A DNA stretch of 64,000 bases from Diospyros lotus. Lineage: Eukaryota > Streptophyta > Magnoliopsida > Ericales > Ebenaceae. The stretch covers positions 3,706,622 through 3,770,621 of the forward strand of contig NC_068342.1 in NCBI RefSeq assembly GCF_014633365.1, in the 5' to 3' direction. How positions within the stretch are numbered: position 1 is the first letter of the stretch; every line of letters starts with the position of its first letter. The translations under genes were made by a program, and so were the position numbers. The notes below the pieces were generated by a model. It saw nothing but the letters and a program-made list of their open reading frames with translations, had not been told where the DNA came from and did not search any database. Positions 50,401-62,400 of this stretch are shown one piece after another.

Positions 50401-53400
50401 TGAATTATACATTTCTCAAGCTTCTACTTTATAAAATGTCGGTCAATCTCAATGTGCTTAGTCTTGTCATGTTGAACAGGATTATGAGCAATGTTTATAG
50501 CTAATTGGTTATCACAAAATAACCTAATCGACTCATTAACAACAATCTTTAGATCTTTTAGAACAATCCTTAGCCATAGCAATTCACATAGACCGAGATC
50601 CATAACCATGAATTCAGTTTCAACACTTGACCTTGCCACTATACTCTGCTTCTTACTTTACCAAGAGAAAAAGTTCCCACCTCAAAACACACAATATCCA
50701 GTAGTAGACTTTCTATCTATTAGAGATTCAACATAATCTACATCTGTATAGCCTTGTATGTCCAAAGCACCACTTGATTTGAATAAAATTCCTTTGCCTG
50801 GGGTTGTTTTTAAGTAGCATTGCAGCACAATATTCTTTTCACAGCCTGCATATGATTTTCAGTAGGGCTATGCATAAATTGGCTTACCAAGCTCATTGCA
50901 TAGGCAATATTCGGCCTGGTGTGTGACAAGTAAATTAATTGACCTATCAACCTTTGATATCTCCCTTTGTCCATCGGTTGACTGCTGTCATCTCCTCCTA
51001 ATTTAGTATTAGGTTCCACAAGAGTGCAAACTCCTTTTCCTCCCAGAAAACCTATTTCTTTTAGAAGGTCCAGTATATACTTGCATTGAGATAGGAAAAT
51101 ACTTGTTTTGGAGTAGGCCACTTCTATTCCCAAGAAGTATTTAAGTGATCCTAGGTCTTTGATTTCAAAATTCTGAGCCGGCTTGCTTCTTAGAACTTGC
51201 TGTTCTTCCATGTCATTTCCTGTTACAATAATGTCATCCACGTAGACTAGTGATGCAGTCACCTTTCCCTTTAATGAGTGCTTGAAAAAGAGAGTGTGGT
51301 TTCCCCTACTTTGTTGGTATCCCATGTGCTTCATGGCTTTGGAGCACTTATCAAACCAGGCTCTCAATGATTGCTTGAGGCCATAGAGAGCCTTTTTCAA
51401 CTTACATGCTTCATCTGCTTTTCCTTTCTTGAAACCTAGTGGCAGTTCCATGAACACCTCTTCTTCTAAATCACCATGAAGAAATGCATTCTTCACTTCT
51501 AGTTGTTGTAGATGCCATCCATAGTGAGCTGCTAGGGTTAAAAGGATCCTCACAGTGTTCATATTGGTTACTGGAGCAAAAGTCTCCAAGTAGTCAATCC
51601 CATATGTTTGTGTGTAGCCCTTAGCCACTAATCGGGTCGAGTACCTTTCCAAAGACCCATCTACATTATATTTTACATTGAAAATCCATTTACAACCCAT
51701 TGGAACCACCCCTTTTGGTCTAGGCACCAGATCCATGTGTTATTTTTCTCCAGTGCTCTCATTTCCTCCTGCATGGCTAGCTTCCATTTCTAATCCTTTA
51801 AACCTCATGCACCAATTTAGGGATGACAATGGTAGCTAGGGTAGTTAGGAAGCTTTTATGCCTTTGGGATAGTCTGTGATAGGAGATGTAGTTGACTAGA
51901 GGATGCTAAGTGCAACTCCTAACCCCTTTTTTGATGGCAATAGGGATATCCAAATCATTCGGGTTAGAGTTAAAAGGATTTGAGGGTTGAATCATTTAAG
52001 TACTTGGTTGGGAATCAAATGTTGATCCTTGCTAAGGTTGAAGAATAGGCTGTTGTCTTATGTGGTACACAAAAGGAGAGCCTTTGAACCTTATTCGGGA
52101 TGAAACCTCAGTTTTACCTGCTTAGTTATGAAAGTTTTGATCACTGGGAAAAGGTGAGAGATGATCAGAGGATTAGAGATAGGCCCAAATCCAATAGGTT
52201 TCGATGTCTCGGGAGGGGACTAAATCTAGACTAGGAAGAGAACTCCCTTGGTCACCCATCTGCTGATTCTCTCCTTGGGGACCAAGGTGAGAAGGGCCAA
52301 AAAAATGGTTGAGACTCAACAAATGTCATATCTTTAGAAACAAAGAATTTTCTAGTAGAAGGATGATAGCATTTGTGGCCTTTTTGGATAGGTGAATAGC
52401 CAAGGAATATACAACGAAGAGCTCTAGGACCCAGCTTGTCCCTACTTTGCTTAGGAATGTGAACAAAGGCTACACAACCGAAGACTTTAAGAGGAAGAGA
52501 ATTATGTAGACTAATGTCAAGAAAATGGGATGAAAAACACTGGATAAGACTTTGATGACCAAGGAGCTTAGAAGGCACTCTATTGATTAGGTAGGTTGTT
52601 GTGAGGACTGCCTCTCTCCAAAAATTTTTAGGGACGTGATGATGGTGGGGGAGAGTTCTAGTGACATTTAGGCGGTGTCTCATCTTCCTCTTAGGCACTC
52701 CATTTTGTTGTGGAGTGTTGTGTCATGACCCTATGAGTAATAAAAGGGTATTATTGTAATAGGGTAGAATAGTTTGTTAGGGATATTCTAGCAATTAGTT
52801 AGGTGCACATGGCTGCATGTGCAAGGCTGTTAGGGGGAAAATATGCCTATATAAGGCTGATGTAAATGGAGAGGAGGTATGCTGAAAAATTGATATTGAA
52901 TCTCTATTTTCCTCTCTAAGTTTCTCTCCAATTCTCCTTCTCATTTCTCTCTGTTACTCTCTCCCTTTCTACTGATTTCTCCCCCCATTTCTGCCCCATT
53001 TCCTCCTACTACAATTCTGATTTCATTCCCCAATTCCTCTTTAACCTATCACGAACCCTAGGTTCGTGACAAATGGTATCAGAGCAGTCGTCCTCGGCTG
53101 TGAGTTTGTAAATTTAATAGTGTCCGATCCGATTTGGAGGTCCCACTGGGATTCGAACCCGGGTCGCTGGATTCAAAGTCCAGAGTGCTAACCAGCTAGA
53201 GTCGAAGCAGAGCAACAGTTCTTGGCGGTGGTTCCGATTCGTTTCGAAGGCTGCTGAAATCAATTTCAGTCATTAAACGGAATAGGCAAAAGTTCCGAGG
53301 TGATAGCGAGTCCGCTGGTGTTGATGCGAACAGCCAGGAGGTCGCGATTTGGACTTGGGAGTGTGGCGACTCTCCAAGGCGAGCATGAATCCGTCGAAGG

Positions 53401-56400
53401 TGAAGCAGACGGCTTAGGCGTGTGCGATTGAAGCGGAAGACAGGTTACAGGAGCTCCGCTGGAGTTGACAACAGGGGCGAGGAAGGTGTCGCGACCATTA
53501 CCAAACGCGACCAGTGGGTAGGAAGAACCAGAGGAGGATTCGCGACTAGAGAGAACGACTGGTACGGGAGATCCGCTGAAGTTGGCGACGCGGACAGCAT
53601 CAGAGGCAACGCGAACTGAGGAGCCTTCGCAATTGGAGTCCATCGAAGGTGATCCAGCAATAGATTCGAAATGGGCGAGGCAAGATGTTGACGAACGGCA
53701 ACGAATTTTAATAAATCTTGCTCGGAATTGAAGACGACACAAGCTAGGAGAGTGTCGACGGTGATACCGAGTTGAATCTGAAGTCAAATCAGAGTGGTGC
53801 AGCAGGTATTGGATCGGAATCGGAACGACTATTGAAGGTGGAATAGTAGGGTGAATCGCTATTGTTTTCCGAGTTGCTGTAGTCGATCAGGAGGCGAGGC
53901 GAGGCGAGTGTAGGGACTTCTGCAACAGGCGAACAAGAAGGTGGAATCTGATCCGTTGCTTAGCGGTTCATTTTGCTAGAGGACTGAAGATCGCTAGCTG
54001 TGGTGAGGCAATCGCTAGTCCTGGGTGATTGTTGTGAAGTAGAAGAGCAGGTGGATTGCGGCTATTTCAGAGGTTGGGTAGTGTGGGTCAGCAAGCCGAA
54101 GCAGATTTGGCGGAATTGGAAGCCAATTCCTAAAATACTGCAGCCATCAAATTCTCAATTCTGGAGAATTCTGTTAATTGCAGCACAATTGAGCAAGGGA
54201 GGCGAAGCTAACCCAAATCTCTGCGGATTCCGTTTGAGGCGAGCCGACTTGGAGGAATTTTGAGTCATAATTGAAGGCGATTTTGACAGTGACCGTGGAC
54301 ATAAGTGATCGTGAGTCGCTTTGGTTGTGATTTCAGCTCCGGTAATTATATACTTCTACGGATAATGGAAGTAGAAACAGGCTGATTTCCAGAAGGCTGA
54401 TTTTTGGAAATTGATTCCGATGTCTGGTTGATAGACGACTGTCATAGCATTGTGGGTTGGAGTTTGGGAGGCGGACATCGTCGGCAACGTAGCCAGGTAA
54501 AGTTCGATCTGTTTAGTCTATTGCCAGCTGACATGATTAAATTCCAAGAGAGAGAGCAACCCTCCGTTCAGACGTTTGAATTTGGGGGGCGAAGCAGGGT
54601 GGACAGCGCTCCAAATTCTTGGCCTGTGTCTCGTTCTGCTAGTGAAAGTTCTGCCAAGGCAAGCAGTGCGTACATGAGGCCATGGGAGACTCAATGGCAG
54701 CCAAAGAAGGCTGCATTTTCAGTGGGGTGTCCTACTCATGAAGTTAGGAGAGGCTGTGAGCAAAGGGAAACAAAGGCAGCCAAGGGGAGCAGTGCATACA
54801 TGGAGCAAATGAGCCCTAAATTGCAGCAAAAGAATGCTTCATTTTCAGCTGGAATGGAGCCTCAATGGCAGCCAAAGAATGCTGCATTTTCAGTTGGCAG
54901 CAACAAGGAACATAAGAAGGGGATCAACCAATTGGACAAAGGAACCAGCAGTGGGTTTGATGAAGAATGCAAGGAATTCGGTCGAATGTTTCGCGAGAAG
55001 TTGCAAGAATTTGCGATGATACTTATTAAGAAGTATCATTACAACTTTCCGGTGGAATACTTTGATGATTATCACGGCAGTTTTAACAAAGATGAATTCC
55101 TTAAAATGGAGCAGCCGAAGGAGAAATTTAGGAGGCAAGAAGCAGATTCACTGCCTACCTCCAATACGGAGTGGAAGAAGTATGTCGGCCTAGGTGGAAT
55201 GGACAAGAAAAGTGACGATAATGACAATGCTGGCAGCAATAGCAGACTTTGCGGGGGTTCGGTACAAGGTGTGTGGGCAAAAGGAGAATTAAAAGAACAC
55301 ACTGATTCCCTTGGAAGAGAAGTTCTCGATGGTGATGTTTTTGGAATTCTGCAGCAAGAGCAGTCCAACTTTAAGGAAGAAGGGGAAGAGGAGGAGGAAG
55401 AAAAAAGTGAGGAAAAGGGATTGGAGGATGACACTCAATCAATTGACAGCCTCTCAAGCACTCTTACTAGTGCTGAAACACTTGGCCAGGTGTCAATTAT
55501 TGAGCAATCGTTGGCTGGAAGTGAAGTTGCAGCAGCTCCTAATGTTAATGCTCACAAATAGCCTTGGTATGAGTATTCAAGGAAAGAATACAAACCTCCA
55601 TTGCTGCATTTTGAGGCTGCTGTTGATATTTCTGCAGCAAAACATGGCTGTGGGCAGTGTTCTAAAAATCGGCCTAGGCGGCCGCTGGCCGCCCCGAAAT
55701 TGCCCTAGTCGGGCCTCCTAGGCGCCGACCCGAGTAATCGGCCGGCTTGGGTGCCTAGGCAGCCCAGGCGGCGCCTAGTCGGCCTGCGCGCCTTGGTGCC
55801 CAACTCGTTGGCTCAGCCATTTTTAGGGTTTTTTTTGCTAAATCATTAAATCGAACCTCTCAACATCTCCCTATTTCTCTCTTCTCACCTGAACGCTGTC
55901 GCCGCCTCAACGCTGTCGCCTCAACACCGCCAAGCTTCATCGGCCCGCCAGTAGCTCACTGCTGTCGCTGCGTCCAGCTCGATCCTCGCCGCCAAGCTTC
56001 ATCGTCACCGCCTCTTATCTGTCGCGTCCTCGTCGTCCTCAGCGTCATCGTCGCCGCCCCCGTCCTCGCCGTCGAGCTCCATCTCCGCTGCAGCAAGCTC
56101 CATCTGTTGTAACCTCTCTCTCTCTCTCTCTCTCCCCGTCTCTCTGTGTGGTTATTGGGGCATTTGCTTCGTTTTTGTTTTTTGTTTTTTATTTTATTTT
56201 ATTTTTCTTTTCTATTTAATATTTATATATAATTATAGATTTATATTTAGTTTTATTATTAATTATATATATTCTATAATATTTCCAAAAAATCCACTTA
56301 GCTGTTTGCTTATAGTATTGATTGTATGACTAATTAAAATGTTATTTATTAATTACAATAATTTATTTCTCATGCTTAATTCTATATATTATTGGTTTAT

Positions 56401-59400
56401 GTTGCATTATTAATATTTTTCAACCTTGATTTAGTTAAAAATAACATCAAATTATATCACAAAGTTTAAAAAATAAAAAAAACAACAGTTTTCTTAAGCT
56501 CCGCCTAGGCCCCGCCTAGGCGCTCTAGGCGCTAGGCCCTAGCCTGGCGCCCGACTAGCGCCTAGCGCCTTTTAGAACACTGGCTGTGGGTTGAATGGGG
56601 ATAGAGTAGCAGCAACAATGGCTGAAGATCTGTCCTTCTTACTTGTTTTGGATGGTAATGAAGTTTTCTCTATTGAAATTATGGGCCAATTCATACTTGG
56701 AATTGATCTTGAAAACCTAAGAATGAAGAAGAAGAGACCTAGAAGTAGAAAGAAAGAAAGGAGGATTATTCGCATAGAGAAGGTTAGAATTGGATGAAGA
56801 GCAATGGCTACTTGCGGCAAGTTCTTGAGGACAAGAACTCTCTTATGGAGGGGGGAATTGTCATGACCCTATGAGTAATAAAAGGGTATTATTGTAATAG
56901 GGTAGAATAGTTTGTTAGGGATATTCTAGCAATTAGTTAGGTGCACATGGCTGCATGTGCAAGGCTGTTAGGGGACAAATATGCCTATATAAGGCTGATG
57001 TAAATGGAGGGGAGGTATGCTGAAAAATTGATATTGAATCTCTATTTTCCTCTCTAAGTTTCTCTCCAATTCTCCCTCTCATTTCTCTCTGTTACTCTCT
57101 CCCTTTCTACTGATTTCTCCCCCCATTTCTGCCCCATTTCCCCCTACTACAATTCTGATTTCATTCCCCAATTCCTCTTTAACCTATCACGAACCCTAGG
57201 TTCGTGACATGTTGATGTAGGAAAACTCATGGATAACCCCTTTTTGCTAGAAAAATTGATGCAAGTGATGGTTAAAATAATCCCTTACATTATCTGTCCT
57301 AAATTTTTGAATAGGAGAGCCAAATCGAGTCAAAATCATTGTATAAAAGTGAGGTAAAACAATACTAATAACAACCTTGTCCTTTAGAAGAAATACCCAA
57401 GTCATTCTAGTGCAATCATCTATAAAAGAGATGAACCATCTAGCTCTAGAACAATTGAGAATCCTAGATGGCCCCCCAAACATTAGAATGAATTAATGCA
57501 AAAGGATGAGAAGACAGTTTATTGCTAATAGGATAGGTGACTCGATGATGCTTTGAAATTTTACATACATCACAATGCAAAGTACTAGGATCTAAATGTT
57601 TGAATAAATCAGGGAATATAGTTTTCAGTAATGGAAAAAGAGGGTTTCCCCGCCGATACCTATAGTGATGAAGCCAATGTGTGTAAGGGCTATAGGAGAC
57701 TGAGATGTGCAGGCTAGCTTTGGTTGAATCCCTTTAGGCAACAAATTCTTCCTTTTTAGAACATACAACCCATTCCATTCCTTAGTAGCACCAATCATCC
57801 TCCCCATGTCTATTTCTTGACGGTCACAAGTATGAGAGGAAAAAATAATACGACAATTGAGATTCTTAGTAATTTGATGGACATAAATCAAGTTGGTTGA
57901 CAAGTTAGGAACATGCAAAACCTGTTTGACAGGAAGAGTAGGGCTAAGAGTGACCTTGCCCTGACTCTTTACAGGAATCGATGTCCCATTGGCAATGATG
58001 ATCTGTTTAGGAGTTTCAAGAGGTTTATGTGTCAAAAATAATGAGATTATGGGACATGTGGTCTTTAGCTCCTGCGTATAGAATCCATATGTCATCTTAG
58101 TGGTTTTTGAGGCAATAAGAGAATTAGAATGAAAGCTGCTACCTTGAAGGTTACCTTATTGGTCAAGAGAGCGTGATCCATCCTGGATGGTTTTCAGGAA
58201 CACCTTAATTTGCTGATTTCATCAGCATTTAGCTAGTTGAGCTCTGGTCCAACCACAGATTCTACCTTCTCCATAACCTCTTCTTGTTTGTTGGAAAGAT
58301 AGGCTTGATTCCTAGAGGGTAAATTTCTAACCCCCCCCTAATTTTTACAGCACAATCTCCTTCCCATGCAACTTAAAGCAAGTCTCCTGAGTATGTTTAG
58401 GTTTTTACAGTAGGGGCACCACAAACCTTCTTTCCCTTGTGACTTGGATGACCCATCAGACTTCCCTTGTTGGGGTCTGAACTTTGATCCTTCTCCTTTA
58501 TTAGTAACATGGCTGACCTTCAAAACTGGTCTCACCCAGCATGGTTATTCTCCTATTCTCCTCACTTAGAACAACATAAAAGACTTCATCGAGAGATGGA
58601 AACTTTTCTCTTCTGAGGACTTGAACCCTCACTTGGTCATACTCTGCATTGAGTTGGGCCAAGAACTCCACAATTCTATCCCTTTCAAGTATAAAATTAA
58701 GGGTGGTTGCATCTTCACCACATACCATTTTAATGTCTTGGTAGTGGTCAAGTTCCAACCAATACCCATTCATCTTGTTGTAATACTCAATTTCATCTTA
58801 ATTTCAAAAATAATTGAAGCATCCTAGACTTTAGAATAAGTAACACCTAACTGTCTCCCAAATGTCTTTAGCAGCGGACAAAAACATATAGTTTTTACTA
58901 ACCCCTGGCTACATCACATTCCACAACCATGACATGATCATGAAATCTTCTATATCCCAAGCTGGGAATCCGAGATCTGATGCCTTGGGGCTTGGAGCCG
59001 TTAAATGACTTAGCTTTCCTCTTCCTTTTAGGAAGGTCTTCACCAACTGAGCCCATTGTAGGTAATTTTGTCCATCCAATGGTAAGATTGATGCATCCCG
59101 GGTAGATTGCTGGTAGGTAGACCTCCCACTGGAGTATCAAATGAATACTCTCCTGAGGTCATAGATGGAGCAATCTCGGAAATTTCAGACATATTTGGTG
59201 AGGTAGATGGAGAAGGATAGTGCAATGAAGGCAGAGTTAAGGTCACTAATGGCCGAGGGATGGAAATGAAGGCCAGAAAGGAGCACAAAGTGCTGGAGTG
59301 CAATGAAGGCTGGAACAAATTTAGAAGCAAGGCTATGATACCATGTAAGAATGAATGGAAAACCTTATAGAATTTCATTAACATACAACTCTAGTTATAG

Positions 59401-62400
59401 GGTTGAATATTTACAACTTAGGAAGGATTACAAGAAGGAAAGATTACAACAAGACACATTAGGAAAGTGTCCTAATTTGAAATTAGGAAACCATCCAAAA
59501 ACAGAATTAGGAAACTACGGAATTTAGAAATTTCTAAAAAACCCTAACATTCTAGAAATAGTCGTGGATGGCTGCTTTCATCTTTCTCTTGAATTTCACA
59601 CGGCAACATGGTTTGTTGTATTAGATCCCTGCCCTTCTATATTTATTTTCCTTCTATCTTCTTATGTTGTATTACAAATAAAGGTAGATTTTATGTTATT
59701 GACCAACAGAAACTCATCTAAAAAAGTTTAAGCTATTAGAGAAAGGGGCAAATTCATTCTTATTTTATTATCTTTACTCTCAGTATGGCCCCCTCCTGTT
59801 TCTGGATTTCATTGAATAATTGGGACAAAAATCGTGCAACTATTTAAATATCAGGTTGGTGAAAAGGTCTGAATGCAGGAACTTTTCTTGCTCTGGTTCC
59901 ATGTAAAATTGTTGAGACAAAAAAAATACTATGAGAGAGAGAGTTATCCCACTCTCTAATGGCTTAAGTTTTTAAATGACTTGATGATCAATAAGGAATT
60001 AGGCTTTGGTTTCAGAAAGTCAGTGTTTGTTTTGCATTTTTGTTTATATCAATTTCATCCGGTATATCTACGTGCAAGTTAAACCTGAGGGGGAGTGCTG
60101 AAAAGTTTGATATACATTCTTGTGCCCTTTTCCCAGCATTTTAAGCTTTTGGAACAAGTGATAACATGTACTGTGGATGATGCTAATATTACTTGCTTAA
60201 GAAAGCAGTAGTGAGTGTTTGGTTTTATATTTCTGTACAAGGAATTAAAATTAAACATCCATGTTAGTAGTATGGTTTCCACAGACTCTAGGTGGTTTGT
60301 AGTAACACGAGACATGGAATTGGTGACCAGTTCATATTATGGTGGTGTAATCCATCTTATGTTTGCTTTCATTTTTGATGAACTTGTTAGTGAACAGTTA
60401 AAGTTCTATTTTTGTGATTCTTTGGACCCTTTATTTTCAAAGTTCTACCATAGTTAGTGGTTGTGGATTCATTGTTGGAGATGATCTGTGCCTTTAAATT
60501 CTGTAGAAAGAGACGGAGACAGTCAGCTGGATGAACATCCACTCTGGAGTCCTGGACTTTCAAATAAATGTGTATTGCAGTGCCTTGAGTTTCTCAGATG
60601 GGAAGTTCTAGGAGTCTTCCCCCTCCATTGGTAGAGTTTATGGCCAAAGCCTCCGTGAGAACTTGGGATTTGGCTGAGAAGTATATGCAGGGAAAATAAC
60701 CATTTTCATGTTGCTTTCTGTTTGTTTGGAGAAAGATGCAAGCTGAATTATAAGTTCTTTATGTATAAATCAGTGTTCAGAATGTGCAAAATGGAAGTGG
60801 GAAACAATGCAATGTGGTCGGCCCCCGCCCCCCCGCGCGGGGCAAAGGGTCTCCATTTTTGTTCTTTCTTTACAAGGTTTTCCTTTTGTTATGACCCATA
60901 TTTTGTTTGGTGTTATTATGTGCTTTTGTCTTATTTTGCAGGGGCCTGTCTGGTGGGAGGTATTCGACTTTACCTTCTACTTCACAAAGTGTTAAAGGGA
61001 AGCTTTCAGGTGAACTTACAGTTTCCCATACTAAGCTGGTCTCTCCTAACTCTTTTGAAAATTCAGGTATTGATAAGATGATTTTTTGGTTGCAAGCACC
61101 CCTTGCATATCATGTACTGATGTTAAAACTAGGCATAATTATTAACATCATTACTTTTCCACCAGGGTTGTTAGATATACCCGCAGCAGTAAATAGCTTA
61201 GATCAAGTGGACGGTTTGAGGTCTTATCCTCAACTTGTCTTAACTGCAAATGAGAATGAAGGGTTAAAAGGACAAAATGATATGTCATCGTCTCCTCCAG
61301 TGAATCAAAGGTCTTTCAAACAAGCTGATTTATCAAAGTCTCATGAGCAATCTGCAACTAGCATGCCTTCTTTTGAAGAAAGCTATGCCATAAATGCTCC
61401 TTTGCCAAACACTGGTGCACTTTCTACTGAAGGAACTATAGCCAGAGAGGTTCAGTCTTCAAGTAGTGTTGTGACCAGTGAAGTTTCAAACGCCAGTTCA
61501 AACCGGTCTGATTTGAGTATGAATATTATTGATGAGGGGCTAGTGCATGAAGATATGCATGACCCACTAGAGTTTGGGCAATATTTTGAAGAGGGATATT
61601 GTAACCCATCAGCTCATGATGAATGTCCAGAATTAACAGGAGTTGTTACTGATGTTGACAGCACTAATAGTCCTTGTGATAAGGATAAATCTGAGGAAGA
61701 TGGGGACAATGATGGCATGCTTGGAGGTGTATTTGCCTTTTCAGAAGAAGGTAGGAAATCTGAACGAAATTATCTAAGGTTTAGTTTTCACAAGTATGAT
61801 TCTTTTACTGCTGTTATAATGCTTCTTGGTTCTTCTCGTCTTGATATTATTGAGTGATTATTCTTGGATGCATGCAATGCTCATTCTTCCCTAAACCCTA
61901 AACCTTGCTTTCTCTTTGGATATTGTAAGATGCATATAAAATAAATATATCCAGCCTGGTTGTAGGGGAGGCATGTGCTTACATAGTTACATATAATTTT
62001 TTTAAATTTCTTTTTATATATTTGAATTGTTCCAGGGTGCTGCAACACATTTTGGCTGAGAGCAGCTCTTGACACAATTATTTACAAAACATATTTCTAT
62101 TTACATGCCGAATGATTAATAGCTGGCTGAGCAACTGAGCAAATGAAGGATCCTGTACATGTACCCAACAGAAGTGCAGAATTATATAATTTTTTCTTGT
62201 TTTCTTGTCTATTTTTTCTTTGGGTATTGTTACTTGAATGCTAAATTGCATGAGTGAAAGTGACTAAAGGCTCGTGCCTTTGATCCTTAAGGCTGCCGCT
62301 GTTCATTGTATGGGATTAGAGAGGATAAATAATCTGTCGGGCATTAAACTGGAAAACCGTGAATTTCTCTGAGAATTTTGTTAGTGTTTGTTTGGTTAGC

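Larger units (their letters stand above)
52721..57209 (+). mobile_element. Young non-autonomous LTR retrotransposon with an ORF of unknown function
   Basis: 351-bp LTRs (52721-53071 and 56859-57209) start TGTCATGACCCTATGAG and end GGTTCGTGACA. They differ at only about four positions by eye. The duplication TGTTG is perfect (52716-52720 and 57210-57214). A primer-binding site TGGTATCAGAGCAG starts at 53074, and GGAGGGGGGAAT precedes the 3' LTR. The interior has no gag, protease, RT, RNase H or integrase that I can recognise. Instead it holds a tRNA-like fragment, a 342-codon ORF and a nested hAT MITE. Structurally it fits a large non-autonomous (LARD-like) element. Inserted in the integrase of the Copia element, opposite strand. 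Confidence 0.9.
50290..59330 (-). pseudogene. Copia gag-pol on the minus strand, stops plus a nested element
   Basis: Gag is broken (stops near 58912 and 58826), with the open piece 58501-58773 containing [13 protein letters not shown]. Protease and pre-integrase region lies at 57625-58095 ([25 protein letters not shown]). Integrase starts at 57247-57483 ([19 protein letters not shown]) and is cut by the younger LTR element. It resumes at 52698 with [12 protein letters not shown] and ends around [24 protein letters not shown]. The RT frame 50810-51736 is open for 308 codons with [28 protein letters not shown] and [11 protein letters not shown]. RNase H (50424-50639) has [16 protein letters not shown] and [12 protein letters not shown]. 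Gag and the RT/RNase H junction contain stops. Confidence 0.88.
50008..59608 (-). mobile_element. Ty1/Copia LTR retrotransposon on the minus strand, split by a younger LTR element
   Basis: 265-bp LTRs lie at 59344-59608 (5', minus sense) and 50008-50272 (3'). They start TGTTGCC and end CATTCTTACA. The duplication TGGTT flanks both sides (50003-50007 and 59609-59613). A primer-binding site TGGTATCATAGCC follows the 5' LTR and the polypurine tract AGGGGGAG precedes the 3' LTR. Domains run gag, protease, integrase, RT, RNase H from right to left. The element 52721-57209 sits inside the integrase gene. Without it the Copia is about 5.1 kb, a normal full length. Confidence 0.92.
46009..60941 (+). 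other. ATG18h intron 6, 14.9 kb, transposon-filled
   Basis: The donor AG|GTAATT splits an Arg codon that the acceptor TTTTGCAG at 60941 completes (DWSDD-R-GLSGG). 46009-50002 and 59614-60941 look like the ancestral intron, with an (AT)n tract near 46336 and a purine tract at 47205-47310. 50008-59608 is a three-level transposon nest. Confidence 0.85.

Noticed and set aside
54890..55434. Antisense open frames opposite the unknown retroelement ORF
   Set aside because: They mirror the codon pattern of the plus-strand ORF and the acidic GAG/GAA run (read as Ser/Leu-rich); no family resemblance.
62030..62100. Alternative last ATG18h exon after TGTTCCAG near 62038
   Set aside because: It is in a possible phase but adds about 18 unconserved residues; the acceptor at 62963 gives the expected SEEG ending. 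It cannot be excluded without cDNA.
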